A stretch of DNA of 64,000 nt from Rhizomicrobium palustre (GTDB lineage Bacteria; Pseudomonadota; Alphaproteobacteria; Micropepsales; Micropepsaceae). The stretch spans positions 3,968,139 through 4,032,138 of the forward strand of contig NZ_JAASRM010000001.1 in NCBI RefSeq assembly GCF_011761565.1. Direction: 5' to 3'. The first letter of the stretch is position 1. Each line of letters begins with the position of its first letter. Below, in pieces: positions 51,989-64,000 of the stretch. The notes beneath the pieces are model-generated. The model was not told the origin of the DNA. It saw nothing but the letters and a program-made list of their open reading frames with translations, and ran no database searches. Position numbers and translations under genes: made by a program.

Positions 51989-52339
51989 TCAGAATTCCAG
52001 ACCGCCCTCACGGGCGGCATCCGCGAGCGCCTTGACGCGCCCATGATAAATGTACCCGCCGCGGTCGAACACGACCTTCTTCACACCGGCGGCAATGGCG
52101 CGCTCTGCAACGAGCTTGCCCACTTCCTTGGCGGCATCGATGTTCCACGACTTGGAGACGGGATGCTCCTTCTCGTGGGTCGAAGCCTGAGCCAGGGTGG
52201 CGCCGGCCAGGTCGTCGATGACCTGGGCGTAGATGTGGCGGCCCGAGCGGAAGACGGACAGACGCGGACGGCCGCCCGCATTCTGCACCAGACGATAACG
52301 GTTGCGCCGCTTGCGGCGATCGAAAAGAGAAATCGTCAT
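51989..52339 (-). CDS. rplR: 50S ribosomal protein L18
   Basis: 116 residues. [40 protein letters not shown] and [20 protein letters not shown] are L18 hallmarks; it binds 5S rRNA. The start overlaps rplF by 4 bp. Confidence 0.97.
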   Translation of the reverse strand: MTISLFDRRKRRNRYRLVQNAGGRPRLSVFRSGRHIYAQVIDDLAGATLAQASTHEKEHPVSKSWNIDAAKEVGKLVAERAIAAGVKKVVFDRGGYIYHGRVKALADAAREGGLEF

Positions 52340-52869
52340 TTCTTCTTGCCTTCCTTGCGACGAACATACTCGTTCGCATAGCGCACGCCTTTGCCCTTAT
52401 AGGGCTCCGGGGAACGCCAAGAACGGATCTCGGCCGCGACCTGGCCCACGAGCTGCTTGTTCATGCCCGAGATGGTCAGCGAGGTCGGCTTCTCAGCGAC
52501 GATGGTGATGCCTTCCGGGATCGGATAGTTCACATCGTGGCTGAAACCGAGCTGCAACTGCAGGGTCTTGCCCTGAACCGCGGCGCGATAACCGACGCCG
52601 AGGATTTCCAACTTCTCGGAAAAGCCCGTGGTGACACCCACCACGAGATTGTTCACGAGGGTACGCGACAGACCCCACATCTGCGGCGCGCGGTCGAAAC
52701 CTTCGCGCGGCGTGATGGTGACGCCGTGATCGTCCAACTTGGCCGCAACCTCTTCCACCAGCGTGACAGAGAGCTCGCCCTTGGGACCTTTGACTTTGAC
52801 CGTCTGGCCATCGATGGAGGCGGTAACCCCCTTCGGCAGCGCAACCGGCTTCTTGCCGATACGAGACAT
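52336..52869 (-). CDS. rplF: 50S ribosomal protein L6
   Basis: 177 residues, two repeated L6 domains. [40 protein letters not shown] and [20 protein letters not shown] are diagnostic. It binds helix 97 near the factor-binding site. Between rplR and rpsH. Confidence 0.97.
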   Translation of the reverse strand: MSRIGKKPVALPKGVTASIDGQTVKVKGPKGELSVTLVEEVAAKLDDHGVTITPREGFDRAPQMWGLSRTLVNNLVVGVTTGFSEKLEILGVGYRAAVQGKTLQLQLGFSHDVNYPIPEGITIVAEKPTSLTISGMNKQLVGQVAAEIRSWRSPEPYKGKGVRYANEYVRRKEGKKK

Positions 52870-52879
52870 AGAGCTTCTC

Positions 52880-53278
52880 CTAGAACACCTGGCAGAGGAC
52901 TTCGCCGCCGACGTTCTTTTCGCGGGCGGTAGAGTCGGTCATCACGCCCTGCGGCGTCGAAACGATGCTGACGCCAAGGCCTTGGCGGTGGGGCTTCAGC
53001 TCCTTCACCGAGGCGTAGACGCGGCGGCCCGGGGTGGAAACGCGCTTCAATTCGCGGATCACCGGACGGCCTTCATGATACTTGAGCTCGATCTCGAGTT
53101 CCTTGATGCCGTCCTTGAACTCCACCTCGGCATAGCCGCGGATGTAGCCTTCGGTCTGCAGAACATCGAGCAGCGCGGTGCGCAGGCGCGAATTCGGCGA
53201 CGTAATCTTCGTCTTGCCGCGCAGCTGCCCGTTGCGGATGCGCGTGATCAAATCGCCAATGGGATCGGAAATCGCCAT
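52880..53278 (-). CDS. rpsH: 30S ribosomal protein S8
   Basis: 132 residues. [35 protein letters not shown] and the C-terminal [20 protein letters not shown] are S8 signatures. In E. coli S8 represses the spc operon; whether that occurs here cannot be read from sequence. Confidence 0.97.
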   Translation of the reverse strand: MAISDPIGDLITRIRNGQLRGKTKITSPNSRLRTALLDVLQTEGYIRGYAEVEFKDGIKELEIELKYHEGRPVIRELKRVSTPGRRVYASVKELKPHRQGLGVSIVSTPQGVMTDSTAREKNVGGEVLCQVF

Positions 53279-53292
53279 GGTTCCGTGTCTCC

Positions 53293-53598
53293 TTACCAGC
53301 TCGCCTTGGTCATGCCAGGGATCTGGCCGAAATTCGCCAACTGACGCAGCGCGATACGCGACAGCTTCAGCTTGCGGTAATAGCCCTTCGAACGGCCCGA
53401 CAGGTCGCAGCGATGCTTGACGCGAACCTTCGAAGAGTTCCGCGGCAGTTTCGCCAGCTTCAGACGAGCAGCGAACTGCTCCTCGACCGGCACGTTCGGG
53501 TCTTTCGCCTTCGCCTTGAGCTCGGCCCGGCGGACAGCGTACTGCGCCACCAGCTTTTCGCGTTTCTTATTGCGATTGATCTGTGAAGTCTTCGCCAT
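53293..53598 (-). CDS. rpsN: 30S ribosomal protein S14 (zinc-free long form)
   Basis: 101 residues. [20 protein letters not shown] at the start and [20 protein letters not shown] at the C-terminus identify S14. The Zn-binding CxxC pairs of the short form are absent, so this is the long C- type. Confidence 0.97.
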   Translation of the reverse strand: MAKTSQINRNKKREKLVAQYAVRRAELKAKAKDPNVPVEEQFAARLKLAKLPRNSSKVRVKHRCDLSGRSKGYYRKLKLSRIALRQLANFGQIPGMTKASW

Positions 53599-53610
53599 AA
53601 CGCCTCGCCG

Positions 53611-54303
53611 TCAGTTCACGAAGGGGAACTGGAAGCCCTTGAGAAGCGCTTTGGCTTCTTCGTCGGTCTTCGCAGTCGTATTGATGATGATGTCCATGCC
53701 CCACACGGTCTCGGTCTTATCGTAGTCGATTTCGACGAAGATGATGTGTTCCTTGAGGCCAAGGGCGTAGTTGCCACGTCCATCAAAGCTCTTGCCATTC
53801 AGGCCACGGAAGTCGCGCTGACGCGGCAGAGCCATGGTCACCAGACGGTCCAAGAATTCGTACATGCGGTCCTGGCGCAGCGTGACCTTCACGCCGACCG
53901 GACGGCCAGCGGTGATCTTGAAGGTCGAGATCGCCTTCTTGGCCCGGGTGATCACGGCCTTTTGGCCGGCAATCGCCGTCAGGTCATTCTGGGCGGCCTG
54001 GATCTTCTTGGTGTCCTGCGAGCCTTCACCGGCGCCGATGTTCAGAACGATCTTGGAGATCTTCGGAACCTGCAGCGGGTTGGTGTAGCCGAATTCCTTC
54101 ATCAGCGCCGGACGAACGACTTCGTTGTAGCGCTTCTTGAAACGCGGGATGTAGTTCGGGTCCGTGGCGATCTCGCCAACGGCAATCTGCGTCCCAGCGG
54201 CCTTATCGGCACCCTTCTTGGCCTTCTTGTCGGCCTTGGCTTCCGCTTTGGCCTTCTCGATGGGGTTGCCGCCCTTTGGGGCCTTCTTACCTGCGTCAGA
54301 CAT
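53611..54303 (-). CDS. rplE: 50S ribosomal protein L5 with N-terminal extension
   Basis: 230 residues, about 45 more than the usual 180-187. The extra N-terminus ([20 protein letters not shown] and onward) is Lys/Ala-rich and probably disordered. The L5 core starts at [20 protein letters not shown] and contains [20 protein letters not shown] and [21 protein letters not shown]5 binds 5S rRNA. The start overlaps rplX by 8 bp. An internal start after the extension cannot be excluded. Confidence 0.95.
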   Translation of the reverse strand: MSDAGKKAPKGGNPIEKAKAEAKADKKAKKGADKAAGTQIAVGEIATDPNYIPRFKKRYNEVVRPALMKEFGYTNPLQVPKISKIVLNIGAGEGSQDTKKIQAAQNDLTAIAGQKAVITRAKKAISTFKITAGRPVGVKVTLRQDRMYEFLDRLVTMALPRQRDFRGLNGKSFDGRGNYALGLKEHIIFVEIDYDKTETVWGMDIIINTTAKTDEEAKALLKGFQFPFVN

Positions 54304-54616
54304 CGATTACCTCACCGGACTTCTTCGCAACGCGCACCCGGCGTCCGTCGCCGAGAACTTTCCAGCCCACGCGCGTGGCTTCGCCCGACTTGGGATCGAT
54401 CAGCGCCAGGTTGGACAGCTCGATCGGCTGGTCCTTGTTGACGATGCCGCCCTGCGGATTGCGCTGGCTTGCCTTGGTATGGCGCTTCGCGGTGTTCACA
54501 CCGGACACGACGGCGCGGTTGTCCTTCGGAATAACCTTCAGGACTTCGCCCTTCTTGCCCTTATCGCGGCCCGTGGTGACGATCACCCGGTCGCCTTTCT
54601 TAATCTTCGCACTCAT
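54296..54616 (-). CDS. rplX: 50S ribosomal protein L24
   Basis: 106 residues. [20 protein letters not shown] is the KOW motif, followed by [21 protein letters not shown]24 initiates 50S assembly at the 5' end of 23S rRNA. Confidence 0.97.
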   Translation of the reverse strand: MSAKIKKGDRVIVTTGRDKGKKGEVLKVIPKDNRAVVSGVNTAKRHTKASQRNPQGGIVNKDQPIELSNLALIDPKSGEATRVGWKVLGDGRRVRVAKKSGEVIDV

Positions 54617-54617
54617 C

Positions 54618-54986
54618 TCAGAGCACCTCCGGCGCCAGCGAAATGATCTTCATGTGGTTTTTCGCACGGAGTTCGCGCGTAACCGGTCCAAAAATACGTG
54701 TTCCGATCGGTTCGCCCTGGTTGTTGACCAGCACGGCGGCATTGCCGTCGAAGCGGATCAAGCTGCCGTCGGGACGGCGCACGCCATGGGCGGTACGCAC
54801 AACAACGGCCTTGAGGACTTCGCCCTTTTTCACGCGCCCGCGCGGAATGGCTTCCTTGACGGAGACGACGATGGTGTCGCCAACGTCCGCGTAACGGCGC
54901 TTGGACCCGCCGAGAACCTTGATGCACATCACGCGACGGGCACCAGAGTTGTCGGCAACGTCAAGCTCGGTCGACATCTGAATCAT
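54618..54986 (-). CDS. rplN: 50S ribosomal protein L14
   Basis: 122 residues, the exact canonical length. [20 protein letters not shown] and [20 protein letters not shown] are signatures. It bridges to S12 region rRNA. One-base gap to rplX. Confidence 0.97.
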   Translation of the reverse strand: MIQMSTELDVADNSGARRVMCIKVLGGSKRRYADVGDTIVVSVKEAIPRGRVKKGEVLKAVVVRTAHGVRRPDGSLIRFDGNAAVLVNNQGEPIGTRIFGPVTRELRAKNHMKIISLAPEVL

Positions 54987-55014
54987 ATTATTCTACTCCC
55001 GATGCTCGCCTGGC

Positions 55015-55260
55015 TTACTTGCCGGTGACGACACGTTCGACCACTTCCCAGCTCTTCAGCTTGGAGATCGGACGGCATTCCTGAATACGAACGATGTCGC
55101 CGACCTTGTATTCGCCGGTCTCGACATGAGCGTGGTACTTCTTCGAACGGCGGACAGTCTTGCCCATCACCGGGTGCGTGAAACGGCGTTCCACGTTGAC
55201 CACCACGGTCTTCTCGTTCTTGTCGCTGACGACCACACCCTGCAGCACGCGCTTAGGCAT
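55015..55260 (-). CDS. rpsQ: 30S ribosomal protein S17
   Basis: 81 residues. [20 protein letters not shown] and [20 protein letters not shown] define S17, an OB-fold primary 16S binder. Confidence 0.97.
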   Translation of the reverse strand: MPKRVLQGVVVSDKNEKTVVVNVERRFTHPVMGKTVRRSKKYHAHVETGEYKVGDIVRIQECRPISKLKSWEVVERVVTGK

Positions 55261-55272
55261 GTTTCATTCTCC

Positions 55273-55515
55273 TCAAACGGCCTTGCGGCGCTGTTCCGCC
55301 AGGATCGTTTCGATCCGGGCGATGTCGCGGCGGACTTCGCGGATGCGATTGGTCTTCTCAAGCTGGCCATTCGCCTTCTGGAAGCGCAGGTTGAACTGCT
55401 CCTTCTTCAGCTTGGCGATCTGCTCGCTGAGTTCATCCGCGCTCTTGGTGCGGAAGTCGTCGGCCTTGGACGCAGTCTTGGCGGAGGCCACTTTGTCGGT
55501 TTTCTTCGCAGCCAT
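55273..55515 (-). CDS. rpmC: 50S ribosomal protein L29
   Basis: 80 residues. The L29 core ([20 protein letters not shown] then [15 protein letters not shown]) is preceded by a 20-residue Lys/Ala/Ser-rich extension ([20 protein letters not shown]). It lies near the tunnel exit. Confidence 0.96.
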   Translation of the reverse strand: MAAKKTDKVASAKTASKADDFRTKSADELSEQIAKLKKEQFNLRFQKANGQLEKTNRIREVRRDIARIETILAEQRRKAV

Positions 55516-55518
55516 GTC

Positions 55519-55929
55519 CTACTCCACGCGAGCGATGAATTTGGTCGCGATCGACAGCTTGGCGGCGCCGAGGCGCATGGCCTCTTTGGCGGTCTCCAAA
55601 TCGACACCGTCGATCTCGAACAGAATGCGGCCCGGCTTGACCTTGGCCACCCAGAATTCCGGCGCACCCTTACCGGAGCCCATGCGGACTTCGGCAGGCT
55701 TTTTCGACACCGGCACATCCGGGAAGACGCGGATCCAGACGCGGCCGGCGCGCTTCATTTCGCGGGTGATCGCGCGGCGAGCCGCTTCGATTTCGCGGGC
55801 ATTGATGCGTTCCGGTTCGAGCGCTTTCAGGCCGAACTGCCCAAAGGCCAGATACGTGCCGCCCTTGGCGACGCCGTGGATGCGGCCCTTGTGCTGTTTG
55901 CGGAACTTTGTACGTTTCGGTTGAAGCAT
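55519..55929 (-). CDS. rplP: 50S ribosomal protein L16
   Basis: 136 residues. [40 protein letters not shown] and [20 protein letters not shown] are L16-specific. The Arg that is hydroxylated by YcfD in other bacteria lies in the RMGSGKG segment. Confidence 0.97.
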   Translation of the reverse strand: MLQPKRTKFRKQHKGRIHGVAKGGTYLAFGQFGLKALEPERINAREIEAARRAITREMKRAGRVWIRVFPDVPVSKKPAEVRMGSGKGAPEFWVAKVKPGRILFEIDGVDLETAKEAMRLGAAKLSIATKFIARVE

Positions 55930-55947
55930 GGCGCTTTTCTTTCCGTC

Positions 55948-56687
<740 letters not shown>

Positions 56688-56688
<1 letters not shown>

Positions 56689-57161
56689 TACGCATTCTCC
56701 TTCGCGGCAACAGCCTTCTTCGCGAGCCGCTTGGCAGCAGCTGCTTTCTTGGCCTCAGCCTTCGCGGCTTTCGCCTTCTTGACTTCCTCTTCCTTCAGCT
56801 CCTCGACCACGATGGTGATCTGGCTGAAGGGCTTCTCGATGCCTGCGCCGCGACCGCGGGCGCGCGCATGGAAGCGCTTCATCACGAGGTTCTTGCCGAC
56901 GGTGGCGGACTTGACCACCAGGTTGTCGACGTCGAGGTCGTGGTTGTTTTCCGCATTGGCGATCGCCGACTGCAGAACCTTCTTCACCACCGTCGCGATG
57001 CGCTTCTCGGAGAAGGTGAGCTCGTTAAGAGCCGCTTCAGCCCTCTTGCCGCGGATCGTCTGCGCCACGAGGTTGAGCTTGCGCGGGGAGACGCGGATCA
57101 TACGTCCGATCGCCTTCGCCTGATTATCCGCGAGAACGCGGGCGCGTGCTTCCTTGCCCAT
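56688..57161 (-). CDS. rplV: 50S ribosomal protein L22 with C-terminal Lys/Ala tail
   Basis: 157 residues versus about 110 for E. coli. The core ([20 protein letters not shown] and [20 protein letters not shown]) ends near EELKEEEV. Then [20 protein letters not shown] continues into a 35-residue basic repeat, a feature seen in some alphaproteobacteria. L22 lines the exit tunnel. Confidence 0.96.
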
Positions 57162-57445
57162 TAGTCCCTCTTCGCTTTCTTGTCAGCGCCGCCACCATGA
57201 CCGTGGAAGGTGCGGGTCGGCGAAAACTCGCCGAGCTTGTGGCCCACCATGTCCTCGGTGACGAGAACGGGAATGTGCTTCTTGCCGTTGTAGACGCCGA
57301 AGGTGAGACCGACGAACTGCGGCAGGATGGTGGAACGACGCGACCAGGTCTTGATCACGTCCTTCCGACCGGACGAACGGGTGCCTTCTGCCTTTTTCAG
57401 CAGATATCCGTCGACAAACGGGCCTTTCCAAACGGAACGTGTCAT
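57161..57445 (-). CDS. rpsS: 30S ribosomal protein S19
   Basis: 94 residues. [40 protein letters not shown] and [20 protein letters not shown] are S19 hallmarks. Confidence 0.98.
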   Translation of the reverse strand: MTRSVWKGPFVDGYLLKKAEGTRSSGRKDVIKTWSRRSTILPQFVGLTFGVYNGKKHIPVLVTEDMVGHKLGEFSPTRTFHGHGGGADKKAKRD

Positions 57446-57450
57446 CTCAA

Positions 57451-58290
57451 TTACCCTTGCGTCGTCTTACCGTGGCGCGAACGCACGATGTACTTCGTGG
57501 TACGCTTGTTCTTGCGCGTCTTGGCGCCCTTGGTCGGCTTACCCCAAGGCGTAACCGGATTACGGCCACCCTTGGTACGGCCTTCACCACCACCGTGGGG
57601 GTGATCGATCGGGTTCATCGCGGTACCACGGACGGACGGGCGCTTGCCCTTCCAGACGTTGCGGCCGGCCTTGCCGATCACTTCGTTCATGTGGTCCGGA
57701 TTGGACACCGCACCGACAGTGGCCATGCATTCCAGGCGCACTTTGCGCACTTCGCCCGAATTCAGGCGCAGAATGGCATAACCGGCGTCGCGGCCCAGAT
57801 ACTGGGCGTAGGTGCCAGCCGAACGAGCGATCTGACCGCCCTTGCCCGGCTTCATCTCGATGTTGTGGATGATGGTGCCGACCGGCAGGGCCGCGAGTTT
57901 CATCGCATTGCCCGGCTTCACGTCCACCTTGTCACCCGACACAACCGTGTCGCCAACGGCGAGGCGCTGCGGCGCCAGGATATAGGCCAGCTCACCGTCC
58001 TTGTACTTCACCAGAGCGATGAAGGAGGTGCGGTTCGGGTCATATTCCAGACGTTCCACGATCGCCGGCACATCGAACTTCGTACGCTTGAAGTCGACGA
58101 TGCGGTAGCGCTGCTTGTGACCGCCACCCTGCCAACGGACCGTGACGCGGCCCGTGTTGTTGCGGCCACCGTTCTTGGTCTGACCTTCGGTGAGCGCCTT
58201 GACGGGGCCACCCTTGTGAAGACCCGTGCGATCGATGAGCACCAATTGGCGCTGACCGGGCGTCGTGGGTCGATATTGCTTGAGCGCCAT
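57451..58290 (-). CDS. rplB: 50S ribosomal protein L2
   Basis: 279 residues. [20 protein letters not shown] and the highly conserved [20 protein letters not shown] near the peptidyl-transferase centre. Three-base gap to rplW. Confidence 0.98.
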   Translation of the reverse strand: MALKQYRPTTPGQRQLVLIDRTGLHKGGPVKALTEGQTKNGGRNNTGRVTVRWQGGGHKQRYRIVDFKRTKFDVPAIVERLEYDPNRTSFIALVKYKDGELAYILAPQRLAVGDTVVSGDKVDVKPGNAMKLAALPVGTIIHNIEMKPGKGGQIARSAGTYAQYLGRDAGYAILRLNSGEVRKVRLECMATVGAVSNPDHMNEVIGKAGRNVWKGKRPSVRGTAMNPIDHPHGGGEGRTKGGRNPVTPWGKPTKGAKTRKNKRTTKYIVRSRHGKTTQG

Positions 58291-58293
58291 GAC

Positions 58294-58584
58294 TTACAGC
58301 CCCGTCGTAATATCGATCTGATGGCCCTCTTCGAGGGTCACGATCGCTTTCTTGAAATCGCTCCGCTTGAAGCGGGTGCCGCGGAAGGCCTTCGTCTTGC
58401 CTTTGACGCGCACCGTGTTCACGGCCTTCACTTTAACCTTGAACACTTCTTCAACGGCCTTGGAGATCGCGGGCTTGGTAGCATCCAGCGGCACGCGGAA
58501 CACGACCTGATTGTGGTCGGTCAGCTTGGTCGCCTTTTCCGTGATCACCGGCGACAGGATGACGTCGTGATGGGTCGTGGTCAT
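58294..58584 (-). CDS. rplW: 50S ribosomal protein L23
   Basis: 96 residues. [20 protein letters not shown] and [20 protein letters not shown]; docking site for trigger factor and SRP at the tunnel exit. The start overlaps rplD by 4 bp. Confidence 0.97.
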   Translation of the reverse strand: MTTTHHDVILSPVITEKATKLTDHNQVVFRVPLDATKPAISKAVEEVFKVKVKAVNTVRVKGKTKAFRGTRFKRSDFKKAIVTLEEGHQIDITTGL

Positions 58585-59198
58585 GCCAGTCGCTCCTCAA
58601 TCGCCTTAACGGCGGCGGACGTCAGAACCAGCTTCTCGGCGCGGACGATGTCATAGACATTCAGACCGGCCATCGGCAGCAGCGAGACGTCAGCAATGTT
58701 GCGGGCCGAAAGCGCGAAGTTGGCGTCGAATTCGCCGTCCACGACCAGGGCCTTCTTGGCGCCCAGGGCGGAGAGCTTCTTGGCCAGCGCGTTGGTCTTG
58801 ACCTCAGCGGACTTGGCTTCGTCGAGCACCACGATCGCACCGGCCTTCGCCTTGGCGGAGAGCGCATGCTTCAGGCCGAGAGCGCGGATCTTCTTGGGAA
58901 GAGCGAACTCATGGCTGTGGGAGACAGGGCCCATGGCCTTGGCGCCACCGACGAACAGAGGGGCCGAACGCTGGCCGTGACGAGCACCGCCGCCGCCCTT
59001 CTGGTTGCCGAACTTCTTCTTGGTGCGGTCCACTTCACCACGGGTCAGGATCTGGTGCGTACCGGAGCGGCGCTTTGCGAGCTGCCACACCACGACGCGC
59101 TGGATCAGGTCCTGGCGCGGCTCGAGGCCGTAGATGGCGTCGGAGAGTTCAACCTCGCCGTTCGCCTTGTTATCGAGAGTAAGGACTTGCGTTTTCAT
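58581..59198 (-). CDS. rplD: 50S ribosomal protein L4
   Basis: 205 residues. [20 protein letters not shown] and the tunnel loop [20 protein letters not shown] identify L4. In E. coli it represses the S10 operon through a leader RNA. No such leader is verified here. Confidence 0.97.
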   Translation of the reverse strand: MKTQVLTLDNKANGEVELSDAIYGLEPRQDLIQRVVVWQLAKRRSGTHQILTRGEVDRTKKKFGNQKGGGGARHGQRSAPLFVGGAKAMGPVSHSHEFALPKKIRALGLKHALSAKAKAGAIVVLDEAKSAEVKTNALAKKLSALGAKKALVVDGEFDANFALSARNIADVSLLPMAGLNVYDIVRAEKLVLTSAAVKAIEERLA

Positions 59199-59201
59199 CT
59201 A

Positions 59202-59888
59202 TCAGCCCTCCGCCTTCTTCTGAACAGAAGCAGGCTTCGGAGCCTCCTTGGGGAGATCGCGCTTCACGGCGTCACGAATGAACACCCAGCCGCCCTTGGA
59301 GCCCGGCACAGAGCCGCGCACCATGATCAGACCGCGCTCGACATCGACCTTCGCCACTTCCAGGTTCTGGGTGGTGACGCGATCAACGCCATAATGGCCG
59401 TGCATCTTCTTGTTCTTGAAGGTCTTGCCCGGGTCCTGACGGCCACCGGTACCACCCAGCGAGCGATGCGAGATCGACACGCCGTGGGATGCTTCAAGAC
59501 CGCGGAAGTTCCAACGCTTCATAGCGCCGGTGAAACCGCGACCGATGGTGACGCCCGTGACGTCCACCTTCTGACCGGCCACAAAATGGTCGGCTTTGAT
59601 GACATCGCCCACTTCGAGCAGATTTTCTGCATCGACACGGAATTCGGCAAGCTTACGCTTGGGCTCGACTTCCGCCTTGGCAAACTGGCCGCGATCGGCC
59701 TTGGAAAGACGCTTGGGTTTGGCAAAGCCCGAACCGAGCTGAACGGCCGTGTAGCCGTCTTTTTCATCGCTGCGGGTGGACACGACCTGACAGCCATCGA
59801 GCTTCAGCACCGTGACGGGCACATGACGGCCGTCCTCTAAAAAGAGGCGGGTCATGCCAACCTTCTGCGTGATGACGCCTGTGCGCAT
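59202..59888 (-). CDS. rplC: 50S ribosomal protein L3
   Basis: 228 residues. [40 protein letters not shown] and [20 protein letters not shown] are signatures; the Gln in the last block is the PrmB methylation site. Twelve bases after rpsJ. Confidence 0.97.
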   Translation of the reverse strand: MRTGVITQKVGMTRLFLEDGRHVPVTVLKLDGCQVVSTRSDEKDGYTAVQLGSGFAKPKRLSKADRGQFAKAEVEPKRKLAEFRVDAENLLEVGDVIKADHFVAGQKVDVTGVTIGRGFTGAMKRWNFRGLEASHGVSISHRSLGGTGGRQDPGKTFKNKKMHGHYGVDRVTTQNLEVAKVDVERGLIMVRGSVPGSKGGWVFIRDAVKRDLPKEAPKPASVQKKAEG

Positions 59889-59900
59889 CGCGCTTACTCC

Positions 59901-60209
59901 TTAAAGCTTGATTTCGACGTCGACGCCGGCCGCAAGGTCGAGCTTCATCAAAGCGTCAACCGTTTGTGGTGTAGGGTCGATGATGTCGAGGAGGCGCTTG
60001 TGAGTCCGGATTTCGAACTGTTCGCGGCTCTTTTTGTCGATGTGCGGGGAACGGTTCACGGTGAAGCGTTCAATGCCCGTGGGCAGCGGAATCGGTCCGC
60101 GAACCTGGGCGCCTGTGCGCTTCGCCGTGTTGACGATTTCCCGCGTCGAATTGTCGAGGATGCGGTGATCGAAGGCCTTGAGCCTGATCCGAATGTTTTG
60201 ACCCTGCAT
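59901..60209 (-). CDS. rpsJ: 30S ribosomal protein S10 (NusE)
   Basis: 102 residues from the ATG at 60209 ([20 protein letters not shown]); the frame runs six codons further but S10 normally starts here. [20 protein letters not shown] and [20 protein letters not shown] follow. It also serves in antitermination with NusB. First gene of the S10 operon, 109 bp after tuf. Confidence 0.97.
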   Translation of the reverse strand: MQGQNIRIRLKAFDHRILDNSTREIVNTAKRTGAQVRGPIPLPTGIERFTVNRSPHIDKKSREQFEIRTHKRLLDIIDPTPQTVDALMKLDLAAGVDVEIKL

Positions 60210-60318
60210 AGCTAACTTCCTTAACAACCTTCCTCGACTTACCTCCCCTGCCCGGCTGCCTGAGCTGCTCTCGCAGCACCGGCAGTCCGAAGCCGGGGAC
60301 GACCAGCCTTTCGGCTCG

Positions 60319-61509
<1,191 letters not shown>

Positions 61510-61547
61510 TGCTATCTCCTATTGGCGATTACGATTACGGTAGGCGA

Positions 61548-63617
<2,070 letters not shown>

Positions 63618-63654
63618 GGGACTAGTCCTTTTGAGGGGTCAGTTTAGGGGCCAA

Positions 63655-64000
63655 TTACCAGCGATAATGCGAGAAGGCGCGGTTGGCATCGGCCATCTTG
63701 TGCGTGTCTTCACGCTTCTTGACGGCAGAACCACGGTTCTGGAACGCATCGAGCAATTCGCCCGAGAGACGACCGGTCATCGTGGTCTCGTTACGGCCGC
63801 GCGCGGCAGTAATGATCCAGCGGATGGCCAGGGCGCGCGAGCGATCCTGACGAACTTCGACCGGAACCTGATAGGTCGCACCACCAACGCGGCGCGAACG
63901 AACTTCCAGAGCCGGCGAAACATTGCGCAGCGCTTCGTGGAAAACCTGCAGCGGATCCTGCTTGGTCTTCTGAGCGATGACGTCAAAGGCGCCATACATA
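63655..64000 (-). CDS. rpsG: 30S ribosomal protein S7, C-terminal part (cut by window edge)
   Basis: Open to the window edge. The visible 115 codons include [40 protein letters not shown] and the C-terminal [19 protein letters not shown], covering roughly residues 42-156 of S7. S7 binds the 16S head. The start codon and rpsL lie beyond the window. Confidence 0.96.
   Translation of the reverse strand, partial: MYGAFDVIAQKTKQDPLQVFHEALRNVSPALEVRSRRVGGATYQVPVEVRQDRSRALAIRWIITAARGRNETTMTGRLSGELLDAFQNRGSAVKKREDTHKMADANRAFSHYRW

Noticed and set aside
60228..60318. S10-type L4-responsive leader between tuf and rpsJ
   Set aside because: Two hairpins exist, but I cannot match them to the E. coli leader fold, and L4 control is not established for alphaproteobacteria.

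Overview
This is about 64 kb of a GC-rich alphaproteobacterial chromosome. It is almost fully coding and ends in the classical S10-spc-alpha ribosomal supercluster with the str genes behind it. Alphaproteobacterial markers include an ATP12 F1-assembly chaperone, a DUF1489 protein, a clpS-clpA pair, a PutA without DNA-binding domain and a persulfide-sensor-type ArsR regulator beside cysH. I cannot name the genus from sequence alone.

Layout. 1-5.4 kb: 5' part of a photolyase gene, clpA-clpS, and a D,D-carboxypeptidase with a SPOR domain. 5.4-13.5 kb: putA, panC, a DUF1489 gene, a BLUF photoreceptor, a run of three small membrane-protein genes (two look like paralogues), and selO. 13.6-16.4 kb: a fragment of an RND pump, then a SnoaL-like/polysaccharide-deacetylase pair divergent from a LysR regulator. 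16.6-18.7 kb: tRNA-Leu(GAG), an SqrR/BigR-like regulator, cysH and a siroheme-synthase domain gene (sulfate assimilation), then an orphan FliN-like gene. 19-35.5 kb: lipB, lrgAB with an acylphosphatase, the two propionyl-CoA carboxylase genes (pccA and pccB about 8 kb apart), a FUSC protein, an M28 peptidase, RidA, a GNAT, an MFS transporter, ATP12, a pseudouridine synthase, crcB and DUF190. 35.8-39.6 kb: a more A/T-rich accessory island with an HlyD adaptor, a C39-peptidase ABC exporter and a small double-glycine-leader peptide. 39.6-45.7 kb: an SDR/LysR divergent pair, small unknown genes, rarA and a Deg protease. 46-64 kb: rplQ-rpoA-rpsK-rpsM-adk-secY through rpsJ, tuf, fusA and a truncated rpsG, all on the minus strand and tightly packed.

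Two accessory systems stand out. First, a DUF559 endonuclease-like gene at 30.7-31.1 kb lies exactly between inverted GC-rich structured repeats, which supply its ribosome-binding site and its last 18 codons. Three gene-less relatives of the same repeat pair lie elsewhere in the window (25.9, 44.1 and 45.9 kb). This resembles a small autonomous mobile or repair element with deletion derivatives. Second, the HlyD/C39-ABC/peptide trio looks like a dedicated bacteriocin- or signal-peptide export locus whose peptidase domain lacks the usual oxyanion-hole glutamine.

All calls come from reading the sequence and recalled family motifs. No database search was possible.
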